Below are positions 1 through 11,922 of a stretch of DNA of 64,000 nt, piece after piece (position 1 is the stretch's first letter; the number at the start of each line of letters is the position of its first letter). The notes under the pieces are model-generated. The model searched no databases, was not told the origin of the DNA, and worked only from the letters and a program-made list of their open reading frames with translations. Source of the DNA: Bathymodiolus brooksi. Its lineage: Eukaryota > Mollusca > Bivalvia > Mytilida > Modiolidae. The stretch lies in contig OY804580.1 in NCBI GenBank assembly GCA_963680875.1, positions 116,625,534 through 116,689,533 of the forward strand. The letters run 5' to 3'. A program made the translations under genes and the position numbers.

Positions 1-2025
1 CTAATGGACTGTCGAGTATAATCTACATGTCTGCTGTATATTGTTTCTAACGGACTGTCGAGTATAATCTACATGTATGTTGTATGTTGTTTCTAACGGT
101 CTGTCGAGTATAATCTACATGTCTGTTGTATGTTGTTTCTAACGGACTGTCGAGTATAATCTACATGTCTGTTGTATGTTGTTTCTAACGGACTGTCGAG
201 TGTAACCTACATGTCTGTTGTATGTTGTTTCTAACGGACTGTCGAGTATAATCTACATGTCTGCTGTATGTTGTTTCTAACGGTCTGTCGAGTATAATAT
301 ACATGTCTGTTGTATGTTGTTTCTAACGGACTGTCGAGTATAATCTACATGTCTGTTGTATGTTGTTTCTAACGGAGTGTCGAGTATAATCTACATGTCT
401 GTTGTATGTTGTTTCTAACGGACTGTCGAGTATAATCTACATGTCTGTTGTATGTTGTTTCTAACGGACTGTCGAATATAATCTACATGTCTGTTGTATG
501 TTGTTTCTAACGGACTGTCGAGTATAATCTACATGTCTCTTGTATGTTGTTTCTAATGGACTGTCGAGTATAATCTACATGTCTGTTGTATGTTGTTTCT
601 AACGGACTGTCGAGTATAATCTACATGTCTGTTGTATGTTGTTTCTAACGGACTGTCGAGTATAATCTACATGTCTGTTGTATGTTGTTTCTAACGGACT
701 GTCGAGTATAATCTACATGTCTGTTGTATGTTGTTTCTAATGGACTGTCGAGTATAATCTACATGTCTGTTGTATGTTGTTTCTAACGGACTGTCGAGTA
801 TAATCTACATGTCTGTTGTATGTTGTTTCTAACGGACTGTCGAGTATAATCTCCATGTCTGTTGTATGTTGTTTCTAACGGACTGTCGAGTATAATCTAC
901 ATGTCTGTTGTATGTTGTTTCTAACGTACTGTCGAGTATAATCTACATGTCTGTTGTATGTTGTTTCTAACGGACTGTCGAGTATAATCTACATGTCTGT
1001 TGTATGTTGTTTCTAACGGACTGTCGAATATAATCTAAATGTCTGTTGTATGTTGTTTCTAACGGACTGTCGAGTATAATCTACATGTCTGTTGTATGTT
1101 GTTTCTAACGGACTGTCGAGTATAATCTCCATGTCTGTTATATGTTGTTTCTAATGGGCTGTCGAGTATAATCTACATGTCTGTTGTATGTTGTTTCTAA
1201 CGGACTGTCGAGTATAATCTACATGTCTGTTGTATGTTGTTTCTAACGGACTGTCGAGTATTATCTACATGTCTGTTGTATGTTGTTTCTAACGGACTGT
1301 CGAGTATAATCTACATGTCTGTTGTATGTTGTTTCTAATGGACTGTCGAGTATAATCTCCATGTCTGTTGTATGTTGTTTCTAATGAACTGTCGAGTATA
1401 ATCTACATGTCTGTTGTATGTTGTTTCTAACGGACTGTCGAGTATAATCTACATGTCTGTTGTATGTTGTTTCTAACGAACTGTCGAGTATAATATACAT
1501 GTCTGTTGTATGTTGTTTCTAATGGACTGTCGAGTATAATCTACATGTCTGTTGTATGTTGTTTCTAACGGACTGTCGAGTATAATCTACATGGTCTGTT
1601 GTATGTTGTTTCTAACGGACTATCGAGTATAATCTCCATGTCTGTTGTATGTTGTTTCTAACGACTGTCGAGTATAATCTCCATGTCTGTTGTATGTTGT
1701 TTCTAACGGACTGTCGAGTATATTCTACATGTCTGTTGTATGTTGTTTCTAACGGACTGTCGAGTATAATCTACATGTCTGTTGTATGTTGTTTCTAACG
1801 GACTGTCGAGTATAATCTACATGGTCTGTTGTATGTTGTTTCTAACGGACTGTCGAGTATAATCTACATGTCTGTTGTATGTTGTTTCTAACGGACTGTC
1901 GATTATAATATACATGTCTGTTGTATGTTGTTTCTAACGGACTGTCGAGTATAATCTACATGTCTGTTGCATGTTGTTTCTAACGGACTGTCGAGTATAA
2001 TCTACATGTCTGTTGTATGTTGTTT
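1..2025. repeat. Domain A, alpha block, copy 1
   Basis: Ordered variant string shared with the alpha blocks at 4,602 and 8,190. It opens with a CTAATGG monomer carrying the GCTGTATATTG tail, then a C31A monomer and a GGTCTG monomer. A unique-looking double variant (TGTAACC at 201) recurs at 4,802 and 8,390. This copy lacks two monomers (92 bp) present in the other two just before the CTAATGAACT monomer at 1,381, because the shift to copy 2 goes from 4,601 to 4,693. It shares CTAACGTACT (921) and GATTATAAT (1,901) with copy 3 but not copy 2, so the blocks are mosaic. Confidence 0.88.
139..184 (+). repeat. Reference (consensus) monomer
   Basis: This copy matches the commonest base at every position. 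It starts CTAACGG. CpGs lie at monomer positions 5-6 and 13-14, TCGA at 12-15, TATAAT at 17-22 and ACATGT at 25-30. The end is a T/G-rich tail, TGTTGTATGTTGTTT, at 32-46, which itself contains a degenerate period of about 8 bp (TGTTGTA then TGTTGTT). Composition is 10 A, 7 C, 10 G and 19 T (37% GC). Recurrent variants elsewhere are C5T, A4T, A8T, C9G, C13T, G14A, A21T, C23A, A25C, C31A, T34C, T37C, T37A, G40A and T42G. Because 46 is not a multiple of 3, reading frame shifts with each copy and TAA occurs twice per monomer, so long ORFs are excluded. Confidence 0.97.
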
Positions 2026-2623
2026 CTAATGGTCTGTCGAGTATAATCTACATGTCTGTTGTATGTTGTTTCTAATGGACTGTCGAGTATAATCTACATG
2101 TCTGTTGTATGTTGTTTCTAACGGACTGTCGAGTATAATCTACATGTCTGTTGTATGTTGTTTCTAACGGACTGTCAAGTATAATCTACATGTCTGTTGT
2201 ATGTTGTTTCTAACGGACTGTCGAGTATAATCTACATGTCTGTTGTATGTTGTTTCTAACGGACTGTCGAGTATAATCTACATGTCTGTTGTGTGTTGTT
2301 TCTAACTGACTGTCGAGTATAATCTACTTGTCTGTTGTATGTTGTTTCTAACGGACTGTCAAGTATAATCTCCATGTCTGTTATATGTTGTTTCTAATGG
2401 ACTGTCGAGTATAATCTACATGTCTGTTGTATGTTGTTTCTAATGGACTGTCGAGTATGATCTACATGTCTGTTGTATGTTGTTTCTAACGGACTGTCGA
2501 GTATAATCTCCATGTCTGTTGTATGTTGTTTCTAACGGACTGTCGAGTATAATATACATGTCTTTTGTATGTTGTTTCTAACGGACTGTCGAGTATAATC
2601 TACATGTCTGTTGTATGTTGTTT
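2026..2623. repeat. Domain A, short beta block (beta0)
   Basis: Begins with a CTAATGGTCTG monomer (2,026), like the beta blocks at 2,946 and 3,912. It includes a GTGTGTTG monomer (2,291) followed by CTACTTG, a TGTCAAG monomer and a TATGATC monomer. It ends just before the alpha-type start at 2,624. Distances to the matching marks (920 bp to 2,946 for the first, 1,012 bp to 3,303 for the second) differ by 92 bp, so it lacks two monomers of the full beta block. It also carries private changes (TAACTGAC near 2,302, TCTTTTG near 2,561). Confidence 0.8.
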
Positions 2624-2761
2624 CTAATGGACTGTCGAGTATAATCTACATGTCTGCTGTATATTGTTTCTAACGGACTGTCGAGTATAATCTACATGTA
2701 TGTTGTATGTTGTTTCTAACGGTCTGTCGAGTATAATCTACATGTCTGTTGTATGTTGTTT
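2624..2761. repeat. Truncated alpha start (three monomers)
   Basis: Three monomers identical in variant order to the first three of the alpha block at 1: the GCTGTATATTG tail, then C31A, then GGTCTG. The sequence then switches to beta-type monomers instead of continuing to the TGTAACC monomer. This looks like the trace of a recombination junction between alpha and beta blocks. Confidence 0.75.
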
Positions 2762-3727
2762 CTAACGGACTGTCGAGTATAATCTACATGTCTGCTGTAT
2801 GTTGTTTCTAACGGACTGTCGAGTATAATCTACATGTCTGTTGTATGTTGTTTCTAACGGACTGTCGAGTATAATCTACATGTCTGTTGTATGTTGTTTC
2901 TAACGGACTGTCGAGTATAATCTACATGTCTGTTGTATGTTGTTTCTAATGGTCTGTCGAGTATAATCTACATGTCTGTTGTATGTTGTTTCTAACGGAC
3001 TGTCGAGTATAATCTACATGTCTGATGTATGTTGTTTCTAACGGACTGTCAAGTATAATCTACATGTCTGTTGTATGTTGTTTCTAACGGACTGTCGAGT
3101 ATAATCTACATGTCTGTTGTATGTTGTTTCTAATGGACTGTCGTGTATAATCTACATGTATGTTGTATGTTGTTTCTAACGGACTGTCGAGTATAATCTA
3201 CATGTCTGTTGTATGTTGTTTCTAACGGACTGTCGAGTATAATCTACATGTCTGTTGTATGTTGTTTCTAACGGACTGTCGAGTATAATCTACATGTCTG
3301 TTGTGTGTTGTTTCTAACGGACTGTCGGGTATAATCTACTTGTCTGTTGTATGTTGTTTCTAACGGACTGTCAAGTATAATCTCCATGTCTGTTGTATGT
3401 TGTTTCTAATGGACTGTCGAGTATAATCTACATGTCTGTTGTATGTTGTTTCTAATGGACTGTCGAGTATGATCTACATTTCTGTTGTATGTTGTTTCTA
3501 ACAGACTGTCGAGTATAATCTACATGTCTGTTGTATGTTGTTTCTAACGGACTGTCGAGTATAATCTACATGTCTGTTGTATGTTGTTTCTAACGGACTG
3601 TCGAGTATAATCTACATGTCTGTTGTATGTTGTTTCTAACGGACTGTCGAGTATAATCTACATGTCTGTTGTATGTTGTTTCTAACGGACTGTTTTGTAT
3701 AATCTACATGTCTGTTGTATGTTGTTT
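2762..3727. repeat. Domain A, beta1 block (966 bp, 21 monomers)
   Basis: Its first part matches the next block at a shift of exactly 966 bp: CTGCTG monomer 2,762 and 3,728, CTAATGGTCTG 2,946 and 3,912, GTGTGTTG 3,303 and 4,269. It ends with a monomer at 3,682-3,727 in which CGA of TGTCGAG is replaced by TTT (TGTTTTG). Most of it, from about 2,900 on, recurs at +3,588. Confidence 0.85.
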
Positions 3728-6533
3728 CTAACGGACTGTCGAGTATAATCTACATGTCTGCTGTATGTTGTTTCTAACGGACTGTCGAGTATAATCTACA
3801 TGTCTGTTGTATGTTGTTTCTAACGGACTGTCGAGTATAATCTACATGTCTGTTGTATGTTGTTTCTAACGGACTGTCGAGTATAATCTACATGTCTGTT
3901 GTATGTTGTTTCTAATGGTCTGTCGAGTATAATCTACATGTCTGTTGTATGTTGTTTCTAACGGACTGTCGAGTATAATCTACATGTCTGATGTATGTTG
4001 TTTCTAACGGACTGTCAAGTATAATCTACATGTCTGTTGTATGTTGTTTCTAACGGACTGTCGAGTATAATCTACATGTCTGTTGTATGTTGTTTCTAAT
4101 GGACTGTCGAGTATAATCTACATGTATGTTGTATGTTGTTTCTAACGGACTGTCGAGTATAATCTACATGTCTGTTGTATGTTGTTTCTAACGGACTGTC
4201 GAGTATAATCTACATGTCTGTTGTATGTTGTTTCTAACGGACTGTCGAGTATAATCTACATGTCTGTTGTGTGTTGTTTCTAACGGACTGTCGGGTATAA
4301 TCTACTTGTCTGTTGTATGTTGTTTCTAACGGACTGTCAAGTATAATCTCCATGTCTGTTGTATGTTGTTTCTAATGGACTGTCGAGTATAATCTACATG
4401 TCTGTTGTATGTTGTTTCTAATGGACTGTCGAGTATGATCTACATGTCTGTTGTATGTTGTTTCTAACGGACTGTCGAGTATAATCTCCATGTCTGTTGT
4501 ATGTTGTTTCTAACGGACTGTCGAGTATAATATACATGTCTGTTGTATGTTGTTTCTAACGGACTGTCGAGTATAATCTACATGTCTGTTGTATGTTGTT
4601 TCTAATGGACTGTCGAGTATAATCTACATGTCTGCTGTATATTGTTTCTAACGGACTGTCGAGTATAATCTACATGTATGTTGTATGTTGTTTCTAACGG
4701 TCTGTCGAGTATAATCTACATGTCTGTTGTATGTTGTTTCTAACGGACTGTCGAGTATAATCTACATGTCTGTTGTATGTTGTTTCTAACGGACTGTCGA
4801 GTGTAACCTACATGTCTGTTGTATGTTGTTTCTAACGGACTGTCGAGTATAATCTACATGTCTGCTGTATGTTGTTTCTAACGGTCTGTCGAGTATAATA
4901 TACATGTCTGTTGTATGTTGTTTCTAACGGACTGTCGAGTATAATCTACATGTCTGTTGTATGTTGTTTCTAACGGAGTGTCGAGTATAATCTACATGTC
5001 TGTTGTATGTTGTTTCTAACGGACTGTCGAGTATAATCTACATGTCTGTTGTATGTTGTTTCTAACGGACTGTCGAATATAATCTACATGTCTGTTGTAT
5101 GTTGTTTCTAACGGACTGTCGAGTATAATCTACATGTCTCTTGTATGTTGTTTCTAATGGACTGTCGAGTATAATCTACATGTCTGTTGTATGTTGTTTC
5201 TAACGGACTGTCGAGTATAATCTACATGTCTGTTGTATGTTGTTTCTAACGGACTGTCGAGTATAATCTACATGTCTGTTGTATGTTGTTTCTAACGGAC
5301 TGTCGAGTATAATCTACATGTCTGTTGTATGTTGTTTCTAATGGACTATCGAGTATAATCTACATGTCTGTTGTATGTTGTTTCTAACGGACTGTCGAGT
5401 ATAATCTACATGTCTGTTGTATGTTGTTTCTAACGGACTGTCGAGTATAATCTCCATGTCTGTTGTATGTTGTTTCTAACGGACTGTCGAGTATAATCTA
5501 CATGTCTGTTGTATGTTGTTTCTAACGGACTGTCGAGTATAATCTACATGTCTGTTGTATGTTGTTTCTAACGGACTGTCGAGTATAATCTACATGTCTG
5601 TTGTATGTTGTTTCTAACGGACTGTCGAATATAATCTAAATGTCTGTTGTATGTTGTTTCTAACGGACTGTCGAGTATAATCTACATGTCTGTTGTATGT
5701 TGTTTCTAACGGACTGTCGAGTATAATCTCCATGTCTGTTATATGTTGTTTCTAATGGGCTGTCGAGTATAATCTACATGTCTGTTGTATGTTGTTTCTA
5801 ACGGACTGTCGAGTATAATCTACATGTCTGTTGTATGTTGTTTCTAACGGACTGTCGAGTATTATCTACATGTCTGTTGTATGTTGTTTCTAACGGACTG
5901 TCGAGTATAATCTACATGTCTGTTGTATGTTGTTTCTAACGGACTGTCGAGTATAATCTACATGTCTGTTGTATGTTGTTTCTAATGGACTCTCGAGTAT
6001 AATCTACATGTCTGTTGTATGTTGTTTCTAATGGACTGTCGAGTATAATCTCCATGTCTGTTGTATGTTGTTTCTAATGAACTGTCGAGTATAATCTACA
6101 TGTCTGTTGTATGTTGTTTCTAACGGACTGTCGAGTATAATCTACATGTCTGTTGTATGTTGTTTCTAACGAACTGTCGAGTATAATATACATGTCTGTT
6201 GTATGTTGTTTCTAATGGACTGTCGAGTATAATCTACATGTCTGTTGTATGTTGTTTCTAACGGACTGTCGAGTATAATCTACATGGTCTGTTGTATGTT
6301 GTTTCTAACGGACTATCGAGTATAATCTCCATGTCTGTTGTATGTTGTTTCTAACGACTGTCGAGTATAATCTCCATGTCTGTTGTATGTTGTTTCTAAC
6401 GGACTGTCGAGTATATTCTACATGTCTGTTGTATGTTGTTTCTAACGGACTGTCGAGTATAATCTACATGTCTGTTGTATGTTGTTTCTAACGGACTGTC
6501 GAGTATAATCTACATGTCTGTTGTATGTTGTTT
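2946..6533. repeat. 3,588-bp HOR, copy I (beta1 + beta2 + alpha)
   Basis: Seventy-eight monomers that recur in the same variant order at +3,588. Paired marks include CTAATGGTCTG 2,946 and 6,534, TGTTTTG 3,691 and 7,279, the alpha start 4,602 and 8,190, TGTAACC 4,802 and 8,390, and CTAATGAAC 6,074 and 9,662. Inside lies one 47-bp monomer (CATGG, near 6,286) and one 45-bp monomer (CTAACGACTG, 6,351), so the length is exactly 78 x 46. The switch from alpha back to beta occurs somewhere in 6,442-6,533, where both types are identical. Confidence 0.9.
3728..4601. repeat. Domain A, beta2 block (874 bp, 19 monomers)
   Basis: Second copy of the beta variant string, ending with the TATGATC, CTCCATG and ATATACATG monomers directly before the alpha start at 4,602. 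The end matches the end of the short beta block before 2,624 (shift 1,978 bp). The whole block recurs at 7,316-8,189. Confidence 0.85.
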
Positions 6534-9500
6534 CTAATGGTCTGTCGAGTATAATCTACATGTCTGTTGTATGTTGTTTCTAACGGACTGTCGAGTATAA
6601 TCTACATGTCTGATGTATGTTGTTTCTAACGGACTGTCAAGTATAATCTACATGTCTGTTGTATGTTGTTTCTAACGGACTGTCGAGTATAATCTACATG
6701 TCTGTTGTATGTTGTTTCTAATGGACTGTCGTGTATAATCTACATGTATGTTGTATGTTGTTTCTAACGGACTGTCGAGTATAATCTACATGTCTGTTGT
6801 ATGTTGTTTCTAACGGACTGTCGAGTATAATCTACATGTCTGTTGTATGTTGTTTCTAACGGACTGTCGAGTATAATCTACATGTCTGTTGTGTGTTGTT
6901 TCTAACGGACTGTCGGGTATAATCTACTTGTCTGTTGTATGTTGTTTCTAACGGACTGTCAAGTATAATCTCCATGTCTGTTGTATGTTGTTTCTAATGG
7001 ACTGTCGAGTATAATCTACATGTCTGTTGTATGTTGTTTCTAATGGACTGTCGAGTATGATCTACATTTCTGTTGTATGTTGTTTCTAACAGACTGTCGA
7101 GTATAATCTACATGTCTGTTGTATGTTGTTTCTAACGGACTGTCGAGTATAATCTACATGTCTGTTGTATGTTGTTTCTAACGGACTGTCGAGTATAATC
7201 TACATGTCTGTTGTATGTTGTTTCTAACGGACTGTCGAGTATAATCTACATGTCTGTTGTATGTTGTTTCTAACGGACTGTTTTGTATAATCTACATGTC
7301 TGTTGTATGTTGTTTCTAACGGACTGTCGAGTATAATCTACATGTCTGCTGTATGTTGTTTCTAACGGACTGTCGAGTATAATCTACATGTCTGTTGTAT
7401 GTTGTTTCTAACGGACTGTCGAGTATAATCTACATGTCTGTTGTATGTTGTTTCTAACGGACTGTCGAGTATAATCTACATGTCTGTTGTATGTTGTTTC
7501 TAATGGTCTGTCGAGTATAATCTACATGTCTGTTGTATGTTGTTTCTAACGGACTGTCGAGTATAATCTACATGTCTGATGTATGTTGTTTCTAACGGAC
7601 TGTCAAGTATAATCTACATGTCTGTTGTATGTTGTTTCTAACGGACTGTCGAGTATAATCTACATGTCTGTTGTATGTTGTTTCTAATGGACTGTCGAGT
7701 ATAATCTACATGTATGTTGTATGTTGTTTCTAACGGACTGTCGAGTATAATCTACATGTCTGTTGTATGTTGTTTCTAACGGACTGTCGAGTATAATCTA
7801 CATGTCTGTTGTATGTTGTTTCTAACGGACTGTCGAGTATAATCTACATGTCTGTTGTGTGTTGTTTCTAACGGACTGTCGGGTATAATCTACTTGTCTG
7901 TTGTATGTTGTTTCTAACGGACTGTCAAGTATAATCTCCATGTCTGTTGTATGTTGTTTCTAATGGACTGTCGAGTATAATCTACATGTCTGTTGTATGT
8001 TGTTTCTAATGGACTGTCGAGTATGATCTACATGTCTGTTGTATGTTGTTTCTAACGGACTGTCGAGTATAATCTCCATGTCTGTTGTATGTTGTTTCTA
8101 ACGGACTGTCGAGTATAATATACATGTCTGTTGTATGTTGTTTCTAACGGACTGTCGAGTATAATCTACATGTCTGTTGTATGTTGTTTCTAATGGACTG
8201 TCGAGTATAATCTACATGTCTGCTGTATATTGTTTCTAACGGACTGTCGAGTATAATCTACATGTATGTTGTATGTTGTTTCTAACGGTCTGTCGAGTAT
8301 AATCTACATGTCTGTTGTATGTTGTTTCTAACGGACTGTCGAGTATAATCTACATGTCTGTTGTATGTTGTTTCTAACGGACTGTCGAGTGTAACCTACA
8401 TGTCTGTTGTATGTTGTTTCTAACGGACTGTCGAGTATAATCTACATGTCTGCTGTATGTTGTTTCTAACGGTCTGTCGAGTATAATATACATGTCTGTT
8501 GTATGTTGTTTCTAACGGACTGTCGAGTATAATCTACATGTCTGTTGTATGTTGTTTCTAACGGAGTGTCGAGTATAATCTACATGTCTGTTGTATGTTG
8601 TTTCTAACGGACTGTCGAGTATAATCTACATGTCTGTTGTATGTTGTTTCTAACGGACTGTCGAATATAATCTACATGTCTGTTGTATGTTGTTTCTAAC
8701 GGACTGTCGAGTATAATCTACATGTCTCTTGTATGTTGTTTCTAATGGACTGTCGAGTATAATCTACATGTCTGTTGTATGTTGTTTCTAACGGACTGTC
8801 GAGTATAATCTACATGTCTGTTGTATGTTGTTTCTAACGGACTGTCGAGTATAATCTACATGTCTGTTGTATGTTGTTTCTAACGGACTGTCGAGTATAA
8901 TCTACATGTCTGTTGTATGTTGTTTCTAATGGACTATCGAGTATAATCTACATGTCTGTTGTATGTTGTTTCTAACGGACTGTCGAGTATAATCTACATG
9001 TCTGTTGTATGTTGTTTCTAACGGACTGTCGAGTATAATCTCCATGTCTGTTGTATGTTGTTTCTAACGGACTGTCGAGTATAATCTACATGTCTGTTGT
9101 ATGTTGTTTCTAACGTACTGTCGAGTATAATCTACATGTCTGTTGTTTGTTGTTTCTAACGGACTGTCGAGTATAATCTACATGTCTGTTGTATGTTGTT
9201 TCTAACGGACTGTCGAATATAATCTAAATGTCTGTTGTATGTTGTTTCTAACGGACTGTCGAGTATAATCTACATGTCTGTTGTATGTTGTTTCTAACGG
9301 ACTGTCGAGTATAATCTCCATGTCTGTTATATGTTGTTTCTAATGGGCTGTCGAGTATAATCTACATGTCTGTTGTATGTTGTTTCTAACGGACTGTCGA
9401 GTATAATCTACATGTCTGTTGTATGTTGTTTCTAACGGACTGTCGAGTATTATCTACATGTCTGTTGTATGTTGTTTCTAACGGACTGTCGAGTATAATC

Positions 9501-10121
9501 TACATGTCTGTTGTATGTTGTTTCTAACGGACTGTCGAGTATAATCTACATGTCTGTTGTATGTTGTTTCTAATGGACTCTCGAGTATAATCTACATGTC
9601 TGTTGTATGTTGTTTCTAATGGACTGTCGAGTATAATCTCCATGTCTGTTGTATGTTGTTTCTAATGAACTGTCGAGTATAATCTACATGTCTGTTGTAT
9701 GTTGTTTCTAACGGACTGTCGAGTATAATCTACATGTCTGTTGTATGTTGTTTCTAACGAACTGTCGAGTATAATATACATGTCTGTTGTATGTTGTTTC
9801 TAATGGACTGTCGAGTATAATCTACATGTCTGTTGTATGTTGTTTCTAACGGACTGTCGAGTATAATCTACATGGTCTGTTGTATGTTGTTTCTAACGGA
9901 CTATCGAGTATAATCTCCATGTCTGTTGTATGTTGTTTCTAACGACTGTCGAGTATAATCTCCATGTCTGTTGTATGTTGTTTCTAACGGACTGTCGAGT
10001 ATATTCTACATGTCTGTTGTATGTTGTTTCTAACGGACTGTCGAGTATAATCTACATGTCTGTTGTATGTTGTTTCTAACGGACTGTCGAGTATAATCTA
10101 CATGGTCTGTTGTATGTTGTT
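6534..10121. repeat. 3,588-bp HOR, copy II
   Basis: Near-perfect second copy of the preceding HOR. Comparing marked positions, I found only a handful of differences, for example CTAACGTACT at 9,110 where copy I has CTAACGGACT (5,522), and TTGTTTG near 9,145 where copy I has TTGTATG. So little divergence implies a very recent duplication, homogenisation by conversion, or an assembly duplication. Its alpha part continues past 10,121 to about 10,214 in the same order as alpha copy 1 (GATTATAAT at 1,901 and 10,182). Confidence 0.88.
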
Positions 10122-10353
10122 TCTAACGGACTGTCGAGTATAATCTACATGTCTGTTGTATGTTGTTTCTAACGGACTGTCGATTATAATATACATGTCT
10201 GTTGTATGTTGTTTCTAACGGACTGTCGAGTATAATCTACATGGTCTGTTGTATGTTGTTTCTAACGGACTGTCGAGTATAATCTACATGTCTGTTGTAT
10301 GTTGTTTCTAACGGACTGTCGATTATAATATACATGTCTGTTGTATGTTGTTT
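10076..10353. repeat. 139-bp three-monomer tandem duplication at A/B boundary
   Basis: Units 10,076-10,214 and 10,215-10,353 each consist of a 47-bp CATGG monomer, a plain monomer and a GATTATAATATAC monomer. They are identical in variant order at a shift of 139 bp (3 x 46 + 1). The GATTATAAT marks are at 10,182 and 10,321. The first unit belongs to alpha copy 3, and the second leads into domain B. Confidence 0.88.
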
Positions 10354-11922
10354 CTAATGGACTGTTGAGCATAATCTACATGGTCTGTTGTATGTTGTTT
10401 CTAACGGACTGTCGAGTATAATCTCCATGTCTGTTGTATGTTGTTTCTAACGACTGTCGAGTATAATCTACATGGTCGTTAGTATGTTGTTTCTAACGGA
10501 CTGTCGAGTATAATCTACATGTCTGTTGTATGTTGTTTCTAACGGTCTGTCGAGTATAATCTACATGTCTGTTGTATGTTGTTTCTAACGGACTGTCGAG
10601 TATAATCTACATGGTCTGTTGTATGTTGTTTCTAACGGACTGTCGAGTATAATCTACATGTCTGTTGTATGTTGTTTCTAACGGACTGTCGATTATAATA
10701 TACATGTCTGTTGTATGTTGTTTCTAACGGACTGTCGAGTATAATCTACATGTCTGTTGTATGTTGTTTCTAACGGACTGTCGAGTATAATCTACATGTC
10801 TGTTGTATGTTGTTTCTAATGGACTGTTGAGCATAATCTACATGGTCTGTTGTATGTTGTTTCTAACGGACTGTCGAGTATAATCACCATGTCTGTTGTA
10901 TGTTGTTTCTAACGACTGTCGAGTATAATCTACATGGTCGTTTGTATGTTGTTTCTAACGACTGTCGAGTATAATCTACATGTCTGTTGTATGTTGTTTC
11001 TAATGGACTGTCGAGTATAATCTACATGTCTGTTGTATGTTGTTTCTAACGGACTGTCGAGTATAATATACATATCTGTTGTATGTTGTTTCTAACGGAC
11101 TGTCGAGTATAATCTACATGGTCTGTTGTATGTTGTTTCTAACGGACTGTCGAGTATAATCTCCATGTCTGTTGTATGTTGTTTCTAACGGACTGTCGAG
11201 TATATTCTACATGTCTGTTGTATCTTGTTTCTAACGGACTGTCGAGTATAATCTACATGTCTGTTGTATGTTGTTTCTAACGGACTGTCGAGTATAATCT
11301 ACATGTCTGTTGTATGTTGTTTCTAACGGACTGTCGAGTATAATCTACATGGTCTGTTGTATGTTGTTTCTAACGGACTGTCGAGTATAATCTACATGTC
11401 TGTTGTATGTTGTTTCTAACGGTCTGTCGAGTATAATCTACATGTCTGTTGTATGTTGTTTCTAACGGACTGTCGAGTATAATCTACATGTCTGCTGTAT
11501 GTTGTTTCTAACGGACTGTCGAGTATAATCTACATGTCTGTTGTATGTTGTTTCTAATGGACTGTCGAGTATAATCTACATGTCTGTTGTATGTTGTTTC
11601 TAACGGACTGTTGAGCATAATCTACATGGTCTGTTGTATGTTGTTTCTAATGGACTGTCGAGTATAATCTCCATGTCTGTTGTATGTTGTTTCTAACGGA
11701 CTGTCGAGTATAATCTCCATGTATGTTGTATGTTGTTTCTAACGGACTGTCGAGTATAATCTACATGTCTGTTGTATGTTGTTTCTAACGGACTGTCGAG
11801 TATAATCTACATGTCTGTTGCATGTTGTTTCTACCGGACTGTCGAGTATAATCTACATGTCTGTTGTATGTTGTTTCTAACGGACTGTCGAGTATAATCT
11901 ACATGTCTGTTGTATGTTGTTT
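10354..11922. repeat. Domain B, 1,569-bp HOR, copy 1
   Basis: Begins with a CTAATGG monomer carrying three linked changes: C13T and T17C (giving GTTGAGCATAAT) plus an inserted G (CATGG). This marker sits at monomer starts 10,354, 10,816 and 11,600, and repeats at +1,569 (11,923, 12,385, 13,169). The length is 34 monomers plus a net 5 bp from 47- and 45-bp copies. Frequent 45-bp monomers (CTAACGACTG) followed by CATGGTCGT are characteristic of this domain. The CATGGTCGTTAG form near 10,481 is private to this copy. Confidence 0.87.

Noticed and set aside
2946..10121. Treating the near-identical HOR copies as an assembly error
   Set aside because: Not adopted as the call because the copies have a few distinct differences and different flanks, which fits real duplication, but it cannot be excluded without reads.
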